Source: Lewinellaceae bacterium (GTDB lineage Bacteria; Bacteroidota; Bacteroidia; Chitinophagales; Saprospiraceae). Taken from it: 64,000 nucleotides of DNA. This document shows positions 63,867 to 64,000 of this stretch, one piece after another. The notes below the pieces were generated by a model that saw only the letters and a list, made by a program, of their open reading frames with translations, did not search any database and was not told where the DNA came from. The stretch is taken from positions 62,001 through 126,000 of the forward strand of contig JACJYM010000001.1 of NCBI GenBank assembly GCA_020636155.1, in the 5' to 3' direction. Position numbers and translations under genes: made by a program. Each line of letters opens with the position of its first letter. The first letter of the stretch is position 1.

Positions 63867-64000
63867 ATGCTACTTACCTCTTTGGTTTTTCCTGATTTTA
63901 CCTCATCTGCCGTTTGGATGAGTTTAATTACTTTGACCTTTCTTGAAATAGTACTGGGAGTTGACAACATCATATTTATTTCTATTAGTGCTAACAAACT
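63867..64000 (+). CDS. TerC family integral membrane protein (partial, cut by window end)
   Basis: Only the first 44 codons are in the window. The second part, LITLTFLEIVLGVDNIIFIS, carries the TerC-family signature EIVLGVDN in the first transmembrane helix. TerC/Alx/YoaE proteins are linked to metal-ion (manganese) export or tellurite resistance. The start ATG follows a promoter box, and the frame stays open to the edge. Confidence 0.85.
   Translation, partial: MLLTSLVFPDFTSSAVWMSLITLTFLEIVLGVDNIIFISISANK

Overview
The window is AT-rich chromosomal DNA from a member of the Bacteroidota, most likely the Saprospiria. Supporting signs are many type IX secretion system (T9SS) cargo proteins with C-terminal sorting domains, a PorP/SprF-type protein, Bacteroidota-type promoters (TTG, about 18 nt, TAnnTTTG) at several genes, a type III glutamine synthetase, an S46 dipeptidyl-peptidase, a viroplasmin-type RNase H and the Bacteroidota-style ExbB/ExbD cluster. 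The genus assignment is inference; there is no rRNA in the window.

Region 1 (1-7.9 kb) is a type II-C CRISPR-Cas locus. The array (1-1569, running off the left edge) is followed on the minus strand by cas2, cas1, a gene for a Y1/HUH (RAYT-like) transposase and cas9. A tracrRNA gene with its own promoter lies upstream of cas9 on the plus strand. Two things are out of the ordinary. First, the array holds two repeat types that share the 20-nt tracrRNA-pairing 5' half but have unrelated 3' halves, with a scrambled mosaic zone between them. Second, the HUH transposase gene sits inside the cas operon, 4 nt after the cas9 stop codon and ATGA-overlapped with cas1. It carries in frame a perfect 15-bp palindrome plus a third copy of its arm.

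Region 2 (7.9-29.5 kb) is mostly core genome: rpsU, a YwaF-like membrane protein, a large outer-membrane protein of unknown function, a secreted animal-type haem peroxidase, glutamine synthetase III, a DPP11-like S46 peptidase, a gmhA-gmhB-redoxin-ridA-queE operon, a glycosyltransferase, ExbB/ExbD energy-transducing genes, tRNA-Ser(GGA), TatD, RNase H, peptide deformylase and RuvX.

Region 3 (29.6-50.5 kb) is a surface-protein island on the minus strand. Three very large T9SS type A proteins share one C-terminal module (carboxypeptidase-regulatory-like, dockerin, cohesin-like, sorting domain). With them are a 1038-residue protein with three cohesin-like domains, SprB-type repeats and a type B (CHU_C/gliding) C-terminus, its PorP/SprF partner, a small secreted protein, and a NarL-family response regulator whose phospho-acceptor Asp appears to be Glu. 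Together these look like a cell-surface adhesion or scaffold system built on cohesin/dockerin-type modules and exported by the T9SS.

Region 4 (50.6-64 kb) holds an LpxL-like acyltransferase, a TolC-HlyD efflux pair without an inner-membrane pump, a TIGR04282-type glycosyltransferase, a DUF1800-DUF1501-T9SS cargo operon, a degenerate arginase-fold protein divergent from a Glu/Leu dehydrogenase, an OmpA-family protein with calcium-binding type 3 repeats, and the start of a TerC-family membrane protein cut by the window end.
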